A stretch of DNA of 64,000 nucleotides, taken from positions 127,348-191,347 of the forward strand of contig DHQO01000002.1 in NCBI GenBank assembly GCA_002408125.1, in the 5' to 3' direction. Source of the stretch: Hyphomonadaceae bacterium UBA5336 (GTDB lineage: Bacteria; Pseudomonadota; Alphaproteobacteria; Caulobacterales; Hyphomonadaceae). The notes under the pieces were generated by a model. That model saw only the letters and a list, made by a program, of their open reading frames with translations. It had not been told where the DNA came from and made no database searches. How positions within the stretch are numbered: the first letter of the stretch is position 1; each line of letters starts with the position of its first letter. The translations under genes were made by a program, and so were the position numbers. Of this stretch, positions 17,114-26,167 are shown in pieces.

Positions 17114-18347
17114 CATCGCCGCCATGGGCGCGGGCGGTGTCGCGCGCCAGGGCGAGGCCCAGCCCGCTACCGGGCAGGTTCTGCGTGCGGCCGTCCTCAA
17201 GCCGCTGGAAGGGCTTGAAGGCCATCTCCCGCTCATCGGCGGGAATGCCGGGCCCGTCATCATCGACCAGCAGGTCGGCCGCGCGCGGACCATCCACCAG
17301 TTCCACCCGCACCCTGCCGCCATAATGGACGGCATTCGAAACGATGTTCGAGATCGCCCGCGTCAGCGCCATACGCCTACCGGTGATGATCACCTCGGCC
17401 ATCGGGCCGAACTCGACCTCCTGATCGAACCGACCGACCACTTCACGCACCAGTTCATCAAGGCAAACCTCGCCTGCCTGCTCGGTCTCCTCGCCGCGTG
17501 CAAAAGCGAGATACTCGTCCAGCATGGCCGCCATATGGCTGATATCCTGACGGGCCGCACGAATGTCCGGGTCGTCTTCCATCATGGCAAGCTGCAGTTT
17601 CAGTCGCGTGAGCGGGGTGCGCAGATCGTGGCTGACACCGGCGAGCATGGCGGTGCGCTGATCGGCGAAGGCTGTCAGTTTCCGGCGCATCTCGATCACC
17701 GCGCGCGCGGCATCGCGCACTTCGGTGGCCCCGGACGGACGATAGTCCGGAGCATCCTGACCGCGCCCGAAAGCCTTGGCTGCTTCTGTCAGTTGCAGGA
17801 TGGAGCGCACCTGGTTGCGCAGGAAGCCGAAAGCGGTCGCCAGCATCAGGATGCCGAAGCCGAGCACCCAGACAATGTAGATATGCCCGTTGATGATGAC
17901 GGCACGCTTGCGCGGGATGGTGAAGACCAGCGTGTCATCGTTGCTGGGCAGGCAGAGCAGGATATCGTCGCGAGGCCCCTGAAGCGAGATTTCGAATGGC
18001 CTGTCGAGTTGCGTGTCCAGCGCAGCAAGCACCGAGGGCAGCCGGCGCTGCAGGGTAGCCCGGTCATCGGGTTGCGGACAGGCCTCGGCGATGTCGAGGT
18101 GCTCGCCCTGCGTGTCGTTGAACAGGTCGAGAGTGAGCCGGGTGGAACTTGGATCGCGGTCATGCGCCATGGCGAACAGGGCGGTGTCGCGCGCGACGGC
18201 ATCGGCGAGGCGCTCATTCACGCTGCGCATATGCCCGTCGAAGAAATACCAGGTCATGCCAACCATCATCGCGACGATGGGCAGGAAGGCGATCAGCGCG
18301 ATGCGCGGCCAGTAGCCCTTGGGCGTGATGTCGCGCAGGCGGATCAT
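17055..18347 (-). CDS. Two-component sensor histidine kinase
   Basis: A 430-residue EnvZ-like kinase. A membrane helix lies at about residues 14-34 and another near 150-172, enclosing a ~115-residue periplasmic sensor, followed by HAMP. The phosphoacceptor H box is AGVSHDLRTPLTRLKLQL. Catalytic N, G1 and G2 boxes are SNAVHYGG, DDGPGIP and GSGLGLALA. It ends in RARFRLPH. Its ATG overlaps the stop of the FkbM-like gene, placing it in the MarR-regulator-FkbM-kinase operon. It presumably phosphorylates the response regulator encoded at 18903-19574. Confidence 0.92.
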   Translation of the reverse strand: MIRLRDITPKGYWPRIALIAFLPIVAMMVGMTWYFFDGHMRSVNERLADAVARDTALFAMAHDRDPSSTRLTLDLFNDTQGEHLDIAEACPQPDDRATLQRRLPSVLAALDTQLDRPFEISLQGPRDDILLCLPSNDDTLVFTIPRKRAVIINGHIYIVWVLGFGILMLATAFGFLRNQVRSILQLTEAAKAFGRGQDAPDYRPSGATEVRDAARAVIEMRRKLTAFADQRTAMLAGVSHDLRTPLTRLKLQLAMMEDDPDIRAARQDISHMAAMLDEYLAFARGEETEQAGEVCLDELVREVVGRFDQEVEFGPMAEVIITGRRMALTRAISNIVSNAVHYGGRVRVELVDGPRAADLLVDDDGPGIPADEREMAFKPFQRLEDGRTQNLPGSGLGLALARDTARAHGGDVRLETSPSGGLRARFRLPH

Positions 18348-18883
18348 GGCACCTCGCGCTGGAGGCAGACATTCTGGCGGTCGCGGCGCAGCTCGCGATA
18401 GCCGCGCGCCTTGATCTCGACCACCACATCACGCGCCCAGCGGCCTGAATGGCAGTGCTCCATGATGGCCACATGCGGCCACAGCGTTTCCGGCCCGGTC
18501 TCAAACAGTGGCAGCAGGGCCTGGTCTTCATAGCCCTCCACATCCACTTTCAACACGTCGATACGGGTCAGGCCGGCTTCGGCGCAGATATAGGCGAACA
18601 CTCCACCATCTCGCGGCAGGTGAGTGCGCATCACATCCAGTTCGGCGCGATTGAAACTGTCCGGATTGAGCAGGGCCTTCAGCTCATTATTGTTGGCGCC
18701 GACATGGATGCGCGCAGGCTGGCCCCAGAGGTGGGCATCCAGCGGGCCAGCATGAGCCTCCTTCAGCATACCGGCAATCGCCCGGCGCGCCTTGCCGCGC
18801 CCGAGCACCGTGTTCTGCGACAGGCTGAGCAGGAATTTCACCCAGAACGAGGGCGCGTAGGTTCCAAAGGCGGGCTGTCTCAT
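18344..18883 (-). pseudogene. FkbM-family methyltransferase with the SAM-binding core missing
   Basis: A 179-residue open frame. The N-terminal ~105 residues (PAFGTYAP, LSQNTVLGRGKARR, PDSFNRAELDVM) and the C-terminal ~75 (RIDVLKVDVEGYEDQALL, IMEHCHSGRW) match FkbM methyltransferases of about 270 residues. Between them GGVFAYICAEAGL jumps directly from the start of the GxxVDIGANxG motif to the segment just before DVLKxDVEG. The expected ~90 residues with the SAM site are absent, as from a clean in-frame deletion. Methyltransferase activity is unlikely. The frame stays open and is coupled to the kinase gene, so it may persist for translation coupling. Confidence 0.6.
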
Positions 18884-18902
18884 GGGGGAAGGTCTCGGCC
18901 GG

Positions 18903-19574
18903 TCAGTCGATCATCAGGCGGTATCCCACACCGCGCACGGTCTGCAAGTGGACCGGTTCACGCGGGTCCGGCTCGATCTTGCGGCGCAGGCGCGTGACCT
19001 GCACATCGATAGCGCGATCGAGGCTCGAGCGCGTGGCTTCGGCGAGGTCTTCCCGGCTGACCGGCTCACCCGGCGTGGCCGCCAGCCGTGACAGCAGCGC
19101 GGTTTCCGATTCGGTGAGGCGCACGCGTTTATCACCCTGGCTCAGCTCCCCGCGGCCCGGATCGAAGCGCATGCCGGAAATGTAGATCTCCCCCGGCGGG
19201 GCATCCTTGGCACTGCGCCGCAGGATGGCGGCAACGCGCAGCTCCAGTTCCTCCGGTTCGAAGGGCTTGGGCAGATAATCGTCCGCGCCGCGTTTCAGCC
19301 CCTCAATCCGGTCGTTCGGATCCCCGCGCGCGGTGAGCAGGATGACCGGCGTGTCGATTTCGTCGCGCACTGCCGAGAGCAGCGAAAGCCCGTCCTCGCC
19401 CGGCATCATGATGTCGAAAATGGCCAGATCGAAAGCCATGGTCTGCAGCATCTTGCGCGCCGCGCCGGCCTGCGGCACCGCCGTCACACGATAGCCCGCT
19501 CGGATCAGGAACCGCTTGAGCAGGTCGCGGATACGGTCATCGTCATCGACGACCAGGATATGCGCATCCTTCAT
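18903..19574 (-). CDS. OmpR/PhoB-family response regulator
   Basis: A 223-residue regulator. The receiver domain has the acidic pocket DDDD near residue 10, the phosphoacceptor Asp in AIFDIMMPGEDG, Thr in LLTARG and Lys in YLPKPFEPEEL. The C-terminal winged helix carries LTESETALLSRLA and the DNA-contact segment DVQVTRLRRKIE. It overlaps the MarR gene by 4 bp upstream; its kinase partner is two genes downstream. Confidence 0.93.
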   Translation of the reverse strand: MKDAHILVVDDDDRIRDLLKRFLIRAGYRVTAVPQAGAARKMLQTMAFDLAIFDIMMPGEDGLSLLSAVRDEIDTPVILLTARGDPNDRIEGLKRGADDYLPKPFEPEELELRVAAILRRSAKDAPPGEIYISGMRFDPGRGELSQGDKRVRLTESETALLSRLAATPGEPVSREDLAEATRSSLDRAIDVQVTRLRRKIEPDPREPVHLQTVRGVGYRLMID

Positions 19575-20062
19575 TCGGCAAAGGCCTCCAGCAGCGCCCG
19601 CGCCCCAGCCACCGATTCCGCGCCGACCTTGCGATAGGCCTCGCGCAGGGCGCTGCGCATGGCTTCCGCGATGGGCTCGACCAGCGCTTCGCCTTCCGGA
19701 GAGAGCGTCAACTTGCGCCGGCGCCGATCACCGCCACCAGCGGTCTCGCGCAGGATCAGACCACGCGCGTCCAGGCCCGCCAGCAGGCGCGCACAGGTCG
19801 GCACCGTGGTCGACAGGCGCGCGCGAAGGCTGGTGACATCAAGGCCCGGACTGTGACGAATCGCCATCAGGGCGCGCAGCTCCGACCGGCTGAGCCCCGC
19901 AGCCTTTCGACCGCGCTCGGCGGCCGCCACCAGTGCTCTTTCGCCAGTCAGAATCAGACCGACACCACGGTCGAGTTCCTCGTCGCGCAGGTATAGGCGC
20001 GTATCTGCTGGCGCCATCCGCTGTGCATCCTGACCAGGATCTGTGTTGACTTCACGTACCAT
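19571..20062 (-). CDS. MarR-family transcriptional regulator
   Basis: A 163-residue winged-helix regulator. The helix-turn-helix region is SPGLDVTSLRARLSTTVPTC and the wing contains a Gly-Gly-Asp-Arg-Arg-Arg stretch before KLTLSPEG. The ATG at 20062 is preferred to a TTG at 20083, because the 22-bp palindrome at 20064-20085 directly abuts it and the family begins about here. No Shine-Dalgarno lies upstream, so the transcript may be leaderless. It heads the regulator-FkbM-kinase operon and is divergent from ilvE. Confidence 0.88.
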   Translation of the reverse strand: MVREVNTDPGQDAQRMAPADTRLYLRDEELDRGVGLILTGERALVAAAERGRKAAGLSRSELRALMAIRHSPGLDVTSLRARLSTTVPTCARLLAGLDARGLILRETAGGGDRRRRKLTLSPEGEALVEPIAEAMRSALREAYRKVGAESVAGARALLEAFAE

Positions 20063-20063
20063 G

Positions 20064-20085
20064 GTTTGACAATGGCCAGTCAAAC
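20064..20085. promoter_or_regulatory. Palindromic operator candidate between MarR gene and ilvE
   Basis: GTTTGAC-AATGGCCA-GTCAAAC is a perfect 7-bp inverted repeat with an 8-base spacer, two bases upstream of the MarR start codon. Each arm contains a TTGAC, the -35 core, on one strand. Such sites typically bind MarR dimers, so autoregulation and perhaps control of ilvE are inferred. Confidence 0.5.
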
Positions 20086-20148
20086 AACAGCACGCAAGCG
20101 CCGGAAAGGTGCATTTGCGGAGCCCATAACGGGCAGGGATAGAGAACC

Positions 20149-21033
20149 ATGGACTTCATTCCGTTCGACGATCGCGACGGCTACATCTGGATGAATGGGG
20201 AATTCATCCCCTGGCGGGAGACCAAGGTCCACCTGCTGACCCACTCGCTGCACTATGGCTCGGCCGTCTTCGAGGGCGAGCGCTCCTATAACGGCACCAT
20301 CTTCCGCTCGCGCGACCATTCCGAGCGGCTGGCCAATTCCGCGCGCATCCTGGACTACAAGCTGCCCTTCACGGTGGACGAGATCGAGGATGCCAAGGCC
20401 GAAGTGATCGCACGGTCCGGCCTGGAAGACGCCTATGTGCGCGCCATCGCCTGGCGCGGCGCGGAAAAGATGGGCCTGTCGGCTCAGAACAATACCATCC
20501 ACCTCGCCATCGCGGCCTGGGAATGGGGCGACTATTTCACCGACAAGATGGCCGGCATCCGCCTGACCATGGCCGACTGGAAGCGCCCCTCGCCGGAGAC
20601 CGCGCCCCACGATGCCAAGGTGGCCGGCCTCTACATGATCTGCACCATGTCCAAGCACGCCGCAGAGCGGGCCGGATATGCCGATGCACTGATGCTGGAC
20701 TATCGCGGCCAGATCGCCGAATCGACCGGCGCGAACATCTTCCTGCGCCGTGATGGCGCGCTGCATACGCCGACGCCGGACTGCTTCCTGAACGGCTTTA
20801 CCCGCCAGACAGTGATGGCGCTCGCCCGCGCGCGCCAGATCGAGGTGATCGAACGCGCGATCTTCCCCGATGAACTCGGCACCTTCGACGAGGTTTTCCT
20901 GACCGGCTCAGCTGCAGAAATCACGCCTGTTCGCGAGATTGCCGGGCATGCCTACAAGCCCGGAAACATGACCGCGACTCTCATTGAGGACTATACGAAT
21001 CTCACGCGCGGCAAGATTCCGCTGCCAGCCTGA
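20149..21033 (+). CDS. ilvE: Branched-chain amino acid aminotransferase
   Basis: A 294-residue PLP fold-type IV transaminase that makes Val, Ile and Leu from their 2-oxoacids. HSLHYGSAVFEGERSY, the cofactor Lys region (VAGLYMICTMSKHAAERAG) and EIAEST-like GQIAESTGANIFLRRDG are visible. Length is normal. It is divergent from the MarR-led operon, with 86 bp between. Confidence 0.93.
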   Translation: MDFIPFDDRDGYIWMNGEFIPWRETKVHLLTHSLHYGSAVFEGERSYNGTIFRSRDHSERLANSARILDYKLPFTVDEIEDAKAEVIARSGLEDAYVRAIAWRGAEKMGLSAQNNTIHLAIAAWEWGDYFTDKMAGIRLTMADWKRPSPETAPHDAKVAGLYMICTMSKHAAERAGYADALMLDYRGQIAESTGANIFLRRDGALHTPTPDCFLNGFTRQTVMALARARQIEVIERAIFPDELGTFDEVFLTGSAAEITPVREIAGHAYKPGNMTATLIEDYTNLTRGKIPLPA

Positions 21034-21175
21034 GCGTCAAAATGTCCGGAAAATGAGCACGCATCGCGAACAACCAAGGCGAAAAGTGCTCGATCTGTGG
21101 AAAAATAAGGGAAAAGCAGCGAACCTTTCGTAAAATTAAGGTCACTTGTAGATTTGCGCTGCTAGTGTTGCATTT

Positions 21176-21952
21176 ATGTCAGGGGTGTTCTCAAATCCGG
21201 CCCTCGAGAGGGCAAGTTTAGTTGTGCTGGTGGCAGGGGCTCACGCATCCGCGATCAGCATGCTGAGTTGGCGCATTGCGCCGATGATCCTGTCCGATGG
21301 AGCAGAGGTCAGGTCCATCTCGCTCGTGCCGACCACACCGCGCGCCATGGGGCAACTGGCGGAGTTTGACGATCTGTTCGACGTGTCCGGCGACAAGAGC
21401 TTCGCCGAGCTGACACTGGCTTCCGCCGCCCTGCCCGCACCGGGCGCCTATCCCGCTCTGCGTGTCTCCAGTCCCCCCGAGCCTGTACGCGTGACGATCG
21501 ACCGCCCGGTTCCGCCGCCGGCTTCTCCGAAGCCGCCCGTCGTGATGGCGCGCGCCGATGCCACCTTCCCGCCCATGCCCGATGCCGCCGCCCAGGCTGC
21601 GCTGCGCAACATGCTCTGCAACCGGATGAGCGCGCATGAAGATGCCGCTTGTGTCGCACCGGAGGCCGCGCCCGACACTGCGCCCGAACCCAATGTCGTG
21701 ATGGCCTCTGCCGACCGGCGCTATGTCAGCGCGGAAGTGCGACTGGCCTCAGCCGATGCCAGCGACATGCCGATGCTCTACACCGATGCTGCCTGGCGCG
21801 GTGAAGTGCGCGCCGAGCAGGTCCGCTTCACGCCGGCCTCGCGCCGCATGGGCACCGTCTCCACAACGTCGCGCGAACGGACTGTTTCCGCACCCACACC
21901 GCGCGTCCGCACAGCCCAGACGAGCGGCCCCGCGCCGATTGTCTATCGCTAA
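21176..21952 (+). CDS. Hypothetical Pro/Ala-rich protein
   Basis: A 258-residue protein with one hydrophobic stretch near the N-terminus (residues about 13-30) and then a low-complexity Pro/Ala/Ser-rich body (PEPVRVTIDRPVPPPASPKP). It contains a short cysteine-bearing segment (MLCNRM...DAACVAPEA). The layout (anchor followed by a disordered periplasmic stretch) recalls energy-transducing or envelope linker proteins, but no domain is identified. The 142-bp upstream region is noticeably AT-rich and probably contains its promoter. Confidence 0.55.
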   Translation: MSGVFSNPALERASLVVLVAGAHASAISMLSWRIAPMILSDGAEVRSISLVPTTPRAMGQLAEFDDLFDVSGDKSFAELTLASAALPAPGAYPALRVSSPPEPVRVTIDRPVPPPASPKPPVVMARADATFPPMPDAAAQAALRNMLCNRMSAHEDAACVAPEAAPDTAPEPNVVMASADRRYVSAEVRLASADASDMPMLYTDAAWRGEVRAEQVRFTPASRRMGTVSTTSRERTVSAPTPRVRTAQTSGPAPIVYR

Positions 21953-21996
21953 GACTACCGTCTGGCAGATCACAAATTCGAATTTAGCGCGCCGGC

Positions 21997-22362
21997 CTAG
22001 TCTTCGAACTCGGCCGGCGCTGCCTTGTTGGCCAGCTGCAGGTTCAGCAGCACCGCCTTGAATGGTGGCAGGATCCAGAAAATGAAAGCCAGCATCACCA
22101 CCGCCAGCACAATGAAGCCCGTCACTAGCCCCCACATGGGCCAGGGCGCCAGCGGCAACAGGAAGAAGAACGGCCCGAACAGGATCAGCGCCAGGAACAT
22201 CACGAAGAAAGCCGGCCCATCGCCGGTATCGCTCTTGGCGTAATCCTCCCCACACACCTCGCAGGCCGGTTTCAGCTTCAGATAGCCATCGAACACCTTG
22301 CCCTCACCGCACTTGTAGCAGCGGCAGCGAAGGCCGGTGATCACGGGAGAAGGCTTGGCCAT
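21997..22362 (-). CDS. DUF983 family membrane protein
   Basis: A 121-residue protein. An N-terminal zinc-ribbon-like pair (CRCYKCGEGKVF and ACEVCGEDY) is followed by DTGDGPAFFVMFLA and two membrane helices, the DUF983 pattern common in alphaproteobacteria. ATG at 22362 begins MAKPSPVI; the frame is open further upstream but without homologous features. Function unknown; the family often lies near cytochrome oxidase genes, but none are here. Confidence 0.82.
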   Translation of the reverse strand: MAKPSPVITGLRCRCYKCGEGKVFDGYLKLKPACEVCGEDYAKSDTGDGPAFFVMFLALILFGPFFFLLPLAPWPMWGLVTGFIVLAVVMLAFIFWILPPFKAVLLNLQLANKAAPAEFED

Positions 22363-22451
22363 GGCGGGTCGGGCTCCATCAGAAGGGATTGGCCCGGTTT
22401 GACCACAGCCAGCCGCATCTTGCCATGCGCGCCATTGCTGCAGGGGCCTGT

Positions 22452-23045
22452 TCAGGCGCGCTCGAATTCCGCGATCACCTCGTCGGCGGCCCAGTTCAGG
22501 CCGGCAAATCCACTTGAGCGGAAGCTGGTCACGCGGCCGCCGGATACCTGCGCGGCGGCGGCCACCTGCAGGCCGGTCTCCCGGGCAAGATCCAGCATGT
22601 CCGCGCAGGTGCACGGATGCAGGGTTTCCGCGTGATACCAACTGCGCCGGCTCGGCATCCGCCCGGTGGTGAGCAGGGCCAGGCGCCGCGGCCAGTGACC
22701 ATAATTGCGGAAGGAGACGATGACGCGCGGCGCGATGCGCTTGAGCTCGGCGAGCACCTGGGCCGGACGGCGCATCTGCTGGATCGCCTTGGAGAGGATC
22801 GCCACATCGAAGCCGTCATCGGGGAAAATGTCGAGGTCGGTTTCTGCATTGCCCTGCACCACTGACAGCCCGCGTGAAAGGGCAAGCCCGGCCTCGTCGC
22901 TGTCGATCTCCAGCCCGCGCGCATCCGCCCCGCGCTCGTCGCGCAGCAGCGCCAGCAAGGCGCCATCCCCGCAGCCGACATCCAGCACCCGCGCGCCCTG
23001 GGGCACGCGCGAGGCGATGGCGAGGTGATCGGCCCGCACGCTCAC
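22452..23045 (-). CDS. metW: Methionine biosynthesis protein MetW
   Basis: A 197-residue methyltransferase-fold protein. ARVLDVGCGDGALLALL is the nucleotide-binding loop; FDVAILSKAIQQMRRPAQVL and FRNYGHWPRRL are diagnostic for MetW. Its ATG overlaps the metX stop (23042-23045). In proteobacteria MetW partners with MetX and is needed for full homoserine acetyltransferase activity, which fits this gene order. Confidence 0.93.
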   Translation of the reverse strand: MSVRADHLAIASRVPQGARVLDVGCGDGALLALLRDERGADARGLEIDSDEAGLALSRGLSVVQGNAETDLDIFPDDGFDVAILSKAIQQMRRPAQVLAELKRIAPRVIVSFRNYGHWPRRLALLTTGRMPSRRSWYHAETLHPCTCADMLDLARETGLQVAAAAQVSGGRVTSFRSSGFAGLNWAADEVIAEFERA

Positions 23046-24178
23046 AGGCCGCGCCGCTTGGCTGAGGCCGACAGGAAACCTGCCAGCGCGGATTCAAAGC
23101 CCGGCTCTTCCAGAAGGAAGGCATCGTGGCCCTTGTCGGTTTCGATCTCGATATGGCTGACATCAGCGCCGGCCGCGACCAATGCGCGCGTGATCGCCAT
23201 GCCCTCGGCGGGCGTGTAGTGCCAGTCGGAGCTGAAGGAGAAGAGACAGAAGCGCACCGGCGAGCCGGTAAAGGCGTCGCTCAGGCGCCCGCCATGCGCG
23301 CCTGCCAGGTCATAATAGTCCATGGCGCGGGTGACATAGAGATAGGAATTGGCATCGAAGCGGTCGGTGAAGCTGCGGCCCTGATAGCGCAGATAGGACT
23401 CGATCTGGAAATCGGCGTCGAAGCTGAAACTGGTCCGCTCGCGATCCTGCAGGCCGCGGTCGAATTTCCGCTTTAGCGCGCTTTCCGAGACATAGGTGAC
23501 ATGCGCGGCCATGCGCGCAATGGCGAGGCCCCGGTCGGGCCGCGTGCCATGGGCGAGATAGGCCCCGTCCTTCCATTCGGGATCAGACATGATGGCCTGC
23601 CGGCCGATTTCATAGAAGGCGATGTTCTGGGCTGAATGGCGCGCGGCGGTGGCAATCGGCACGCCGGCAAACACCTTGTCGGGTGCCTGCACCGCCCATT
23701 CCAGCACCTGCATGCCGCCCATGGACCCGCCGATCACACAAAAAAGGCTGTCGATGCCGAGCGCGGCAACGAGCGCACGCTGGGCGCGCACCATGTCGGC
23801 AATGGTGATGACCGGAAAGCGCGTGCCCCAGGGCTCGCCATCCCCATGCAGACTGGCGGGACCGGTCGTGCCCATGCAGCCACCGAGCACATTGGTCGCG
23901 ATGACGAAGTACCGGTCGGTGTCCACCGGCAGGCCCGGTCCGACCATGCGCGGCCACCAGGCCGGCCGGCCCGTCACAGGATTGTCCGAGGCGCAGAACT
24001 GGTCGCCCGTCAGCGCATGGCAGACCAAGACCGCATTGGTCCTGGCCGCGTTCAGCTCCCCCCATGTCTCATAGGCCACCTCGACATGGTCGAGCACGCG
24101 CCCGCAATCGAGCCTGAGTGGCTCGGGCAGGACCAGCTTCTGCAGGCTGTCGGGCGTGGGGCGAGAGGCATCGGGCAT
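23042..24178 (-). CDS. metX: Homoserine O-acetyltransferase
   Basis: A 378-residue alpha/beta-hydrolase-fold acyltransferase for the first committed step of methionine synthesis. The nucleophile is in GGSMGGMQVLEW; NVLGGCMGTTGP forms part of the oxyanion region; the catalytic His is in KGHDAFLLE. The start at 24178 (MPDASRPTPDS) is preferred to the frame extension to 24352, which runs through the intergenic region. Divergent from hisC with 133 bp between. I looked for a SAM-II riboswitch in the leader and did not find one. Confidence 0.94.
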   Translation of the reverse strand: MPDASRPTPDSLQKLVLPEPLRLDCGRVLDHVEVAYETWGELNAARTNAVLVCHALTGDQFCASDNPVTGRPAWWPRMVGPGLPVDTDRYFVIATNVLGGCMGTTGPASLHGDGEPWGTRFPVITIADMVRAQRALVAALGIDSLFCVIGGSMGGMQVLEWAVQAPDKVFAGVPIATAARHSAQNIAFYEIGRQAIMSDPEWKDGAYLAHGTRPDRGLAIARMAAHVTYVSESALKRKFDRGLQDRERTSFSFDADFQIESYLRYQGRSFTDRFDANSYLYVTRAMDYYDLAGAHGGRLSDAFTGSPVRFCLFSFSSDWHYTPAEGMAITRALVAAGADVSHIEIETDKGHDAFLLEEPGFESALAGFLSASAKRRGL

Positions 24179-24311
24179 CAGGGCCAAGGGTATTAGTGGG
24201 ATCGCGGAAAGTGTCCATATTGGAACGCCGCCGGCAAATACCAGCGCGCCCATGGCTTGACGGATCGCCGGGGGCGTTTCAATCCAACGGTCCGAACAAG
24301 GACGAACCCAA

Positions 24312-25391
24312 ATGACCGGCCCGCGCCCCCTGCCCGCCCTCGCCGACATCATACCCTATGTGCCCGGTGAAAAGCCGAAGGGCTCGGGCGGCTACAAGCT
24401 GTCGAGCAATGAGAACCCGCTCGGCTGCTCACCCGCTGCACGCGCGGCCATGATCGCCGCTGCGGGCGGGCTGGAAATCTATCCCGACGGCAGCGCTTTC
24501 GAGCTGCGCAGTGCAATTGCCGAGGCCTATGGCCTGGATCGCGACCGCATCCTTGTCGGGGCGGGCAGCGACGAGATCTTCCAGTTGCTCGGCCGCGCCT
24601 ATCTCGCGCCGGGCGATGAGATCATCCAGACCGAGCACGGCTTCCTCGTCTACCAGTTGGTCGCCCAGCAGGCCGGCGCCCATACGATCAGCGCGCCGGA
24701 AACCGAGCTCACCATGAGCGTCGACGCCATCCTTGAACGGGTCACCGGGCGCACGCGCATCGTCTTCCTGGCCAATCCGAACAATCCCACCGGCACCTAC
24801 CTGCCCTTCGACGAGATCCAGCGCCTGCATGCCGGTCTGCGCGAGGACATCCTGCTCGTGCTCGACGGCGCCTATGCAGAGTTTGTCCGCAGGAATGATT
24901 TCTCCGCCGGGATCGAGCTTGCCGGCAGCGCGCCGAACGTGCTGATGACGCGCACCTTCTCCAAGATCCACGGGCTCGCTTCCCTGCGCGTGGGCTGGGG
25001 CTATGGGCCGGCCAGCGTGATCGGGGCGCTTCACAAGGTGCGCGGACCGTTCAACGTTTCCGGCCCGGCTCAGGCCGCCGCCACCGCCGCCATCCGCGAC
25101 CGCAAGTTCCTGGAGGCCTCGACCGACCATAACAGCACGGAACTGGCGCGTCTCACCGAGGCGCTGTCGGCGCTCGGCTATGATGTGGTGCCGAGCGTGG
25201 CGAATTTCGCGCTGGTGCGCTTTACCAGCCCGGCGGAAGCCCAGGCCATGGACGCCCATACGCGCGCCCGTGGCGTCGTCCTGCGCCGACTGGAAGCCTA
25301 TGGCCTGCCTGCCGCCCTGCGGGTTTCGGTCGGCACCGTGGCGGCCAATGATGCCCTCATCGCCGCCTTTGAGGCATTCGAGCAGGCCTGA
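24312..25391 (+). CDS. hisC: Histidinol-phosphate aminotransferase
   Basis: A 359-residue fold-type I PLP enzyme. KLSSNENPLGCSP near the N-terminus, NPNNPTGTYL mid-protein, and the Schiff-base Lys in TFSKIHGLASLRVGWGYG are clear. Such enzymes may also act as tyrosine/phenylalanine transaminases. Its stop (25389-25391) directly abuts the stop of convergent msrA (25392). Confidence 0.9.
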   Translation: MTGPRPLPALADIIPYVPGEKPKGSGGYKLSSNENPLGCSPAARAAMIAAAGGLEIYPDGSAFELRSAIAEAYGLDRDRILVGAGSDEIFQLLGRAYLAPGDEIIQTEHGFLVYQLVAQQAGAHTISAPETELTMSVDAILERVTGRTRIVFLANPNNPTGTYLPFDEIQRLHAGLREDILLVLDGAYAEFVRRNDFSAGIELAGSAPNVLMTRTFSKIHGLASLRVGWGYGPASVIGALHKVRGPFNVSGPAQAAATAAIRDRKFLEASTDHNSTELARLTEALSALGYDVVPSVANFALVRFTSPAEAQAMDAHTRARGVVLRRLEAYGLPAALRVSVGTVAANDALIAAFEAFEQA

Positions 25392-26048
25392 TCAGCTGGG
25401 GCTGACGCCAAGCCCGATCGGGCAGCTCACGCCCGTACCGGCAAGCCCGCAATAGCCATTGGGATTTTTCGCCAGATATTGCTGGTGATAGTCTTCTGCG
25501 AAATAAAACGCATCCAGCGGCCCGATCTCCGTCGTGATCTCGCTAAGCCCACGCGCGCTCAGGGCCTCCTGATACGCCGCTGCGCTCGCTTTTGCCGCCG
25601 TAAGCTGCTCGGGCGTCGTGGCATAGATCGCCGAACGGTACTGGGTGCCGACATCATTGCCCTGGCGCATGCCCTGAGTCGGGTCGTGCTCTTCCCAGAA
25701 CACTTTGAGCAAGCTCTCCAGGCTGACCTTGGCTGGGTCGTAGATCACCTTCACGATCTCGGTATGCCCGGTGCGGCCGGTGCAGGTCTCCTCATAGGTC
25801 GGATTGGGCGTTTCACCGCCCGCATAGCCCGCCGCTGTCAGCCAGACGCCATCGAGCCCCCAGAACAGGCGCTCCACCCCCCAGAAGCAGCCCATCGCGA
25901 GATACAGCGCGTCAAAGCCCTCGGGCGCTTCGGCCTTCAGCGGGCGGCCCGACACAAAGTGGCGTTCGGCCGTCGGGATCGGGTTTGCCCGTCCCGGCAG
26001 AGCCTCGCCGGGGCCGGGTACGGTCTTGGGCCTGGAAGAAAACAGCAT
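25392..26048 (-). CDS. msrA: Peptide-methionine (S)-S-oxide reductase
   Basis: A 218-residue MsrA. The catalytic Cys is in MGCFWGVERLFW; GYAGGETPNPTYEETCTGRTGHTE is the substrate region (its two halves are both recognisable) and DPTQGMRQGNDVGTQYRS follows. The C-terminal Cys in TGVSCPIG may serve for recycling. GGAAGG precedes the ATG at 26048. Confidence 0.95.
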   Translation of the reverse strand: MLFSSRPKTVPGPGEALPGRANPIPTAERHFVSGRPLKAEAPEGFDALYLAMGCFWGVERLFWGLDGVWLTAAGYAGGETPNPTYEETCTGRTGHTEIVKVIYDPAKVSLESLLKVFWEEHDPTQGMRQGNDVGTQYRSAIYATTPEQLTAAKASAAAYQEALSARGLSEITTEIGPLDAFYFAEDYHQQYLAKNPNGYCGLAGTGVSCPIGLGVSPS

Positions 26049-26167
26049 GAGATTACCCTTCCGCTCATCTTGTAACAGGCCCCCGATATGGGGTTTGCAG
26101 CCCGCCACAGCAATCGTCTCTTGCGGGCCTCACAATGGTTTGTATAAACACGCCCTTCTGGCGCCAA

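Noticed and set aside
21989..22020. 9-bp GC stem between the Pro-rich protein and DUF983 gene
   Set aside because: One arm and the loop lie in the DUF983 coding end and no T-run follows on either strand, so terminator function is not supported.
24179..24311. Possible SAM-II riboswitch upstream of metX
   Set aside because: The 133-bp leader read on the minus strand lacks the conserved pseudoknot elements; alphaproteobacterial context made it worth checking, but no match was found.
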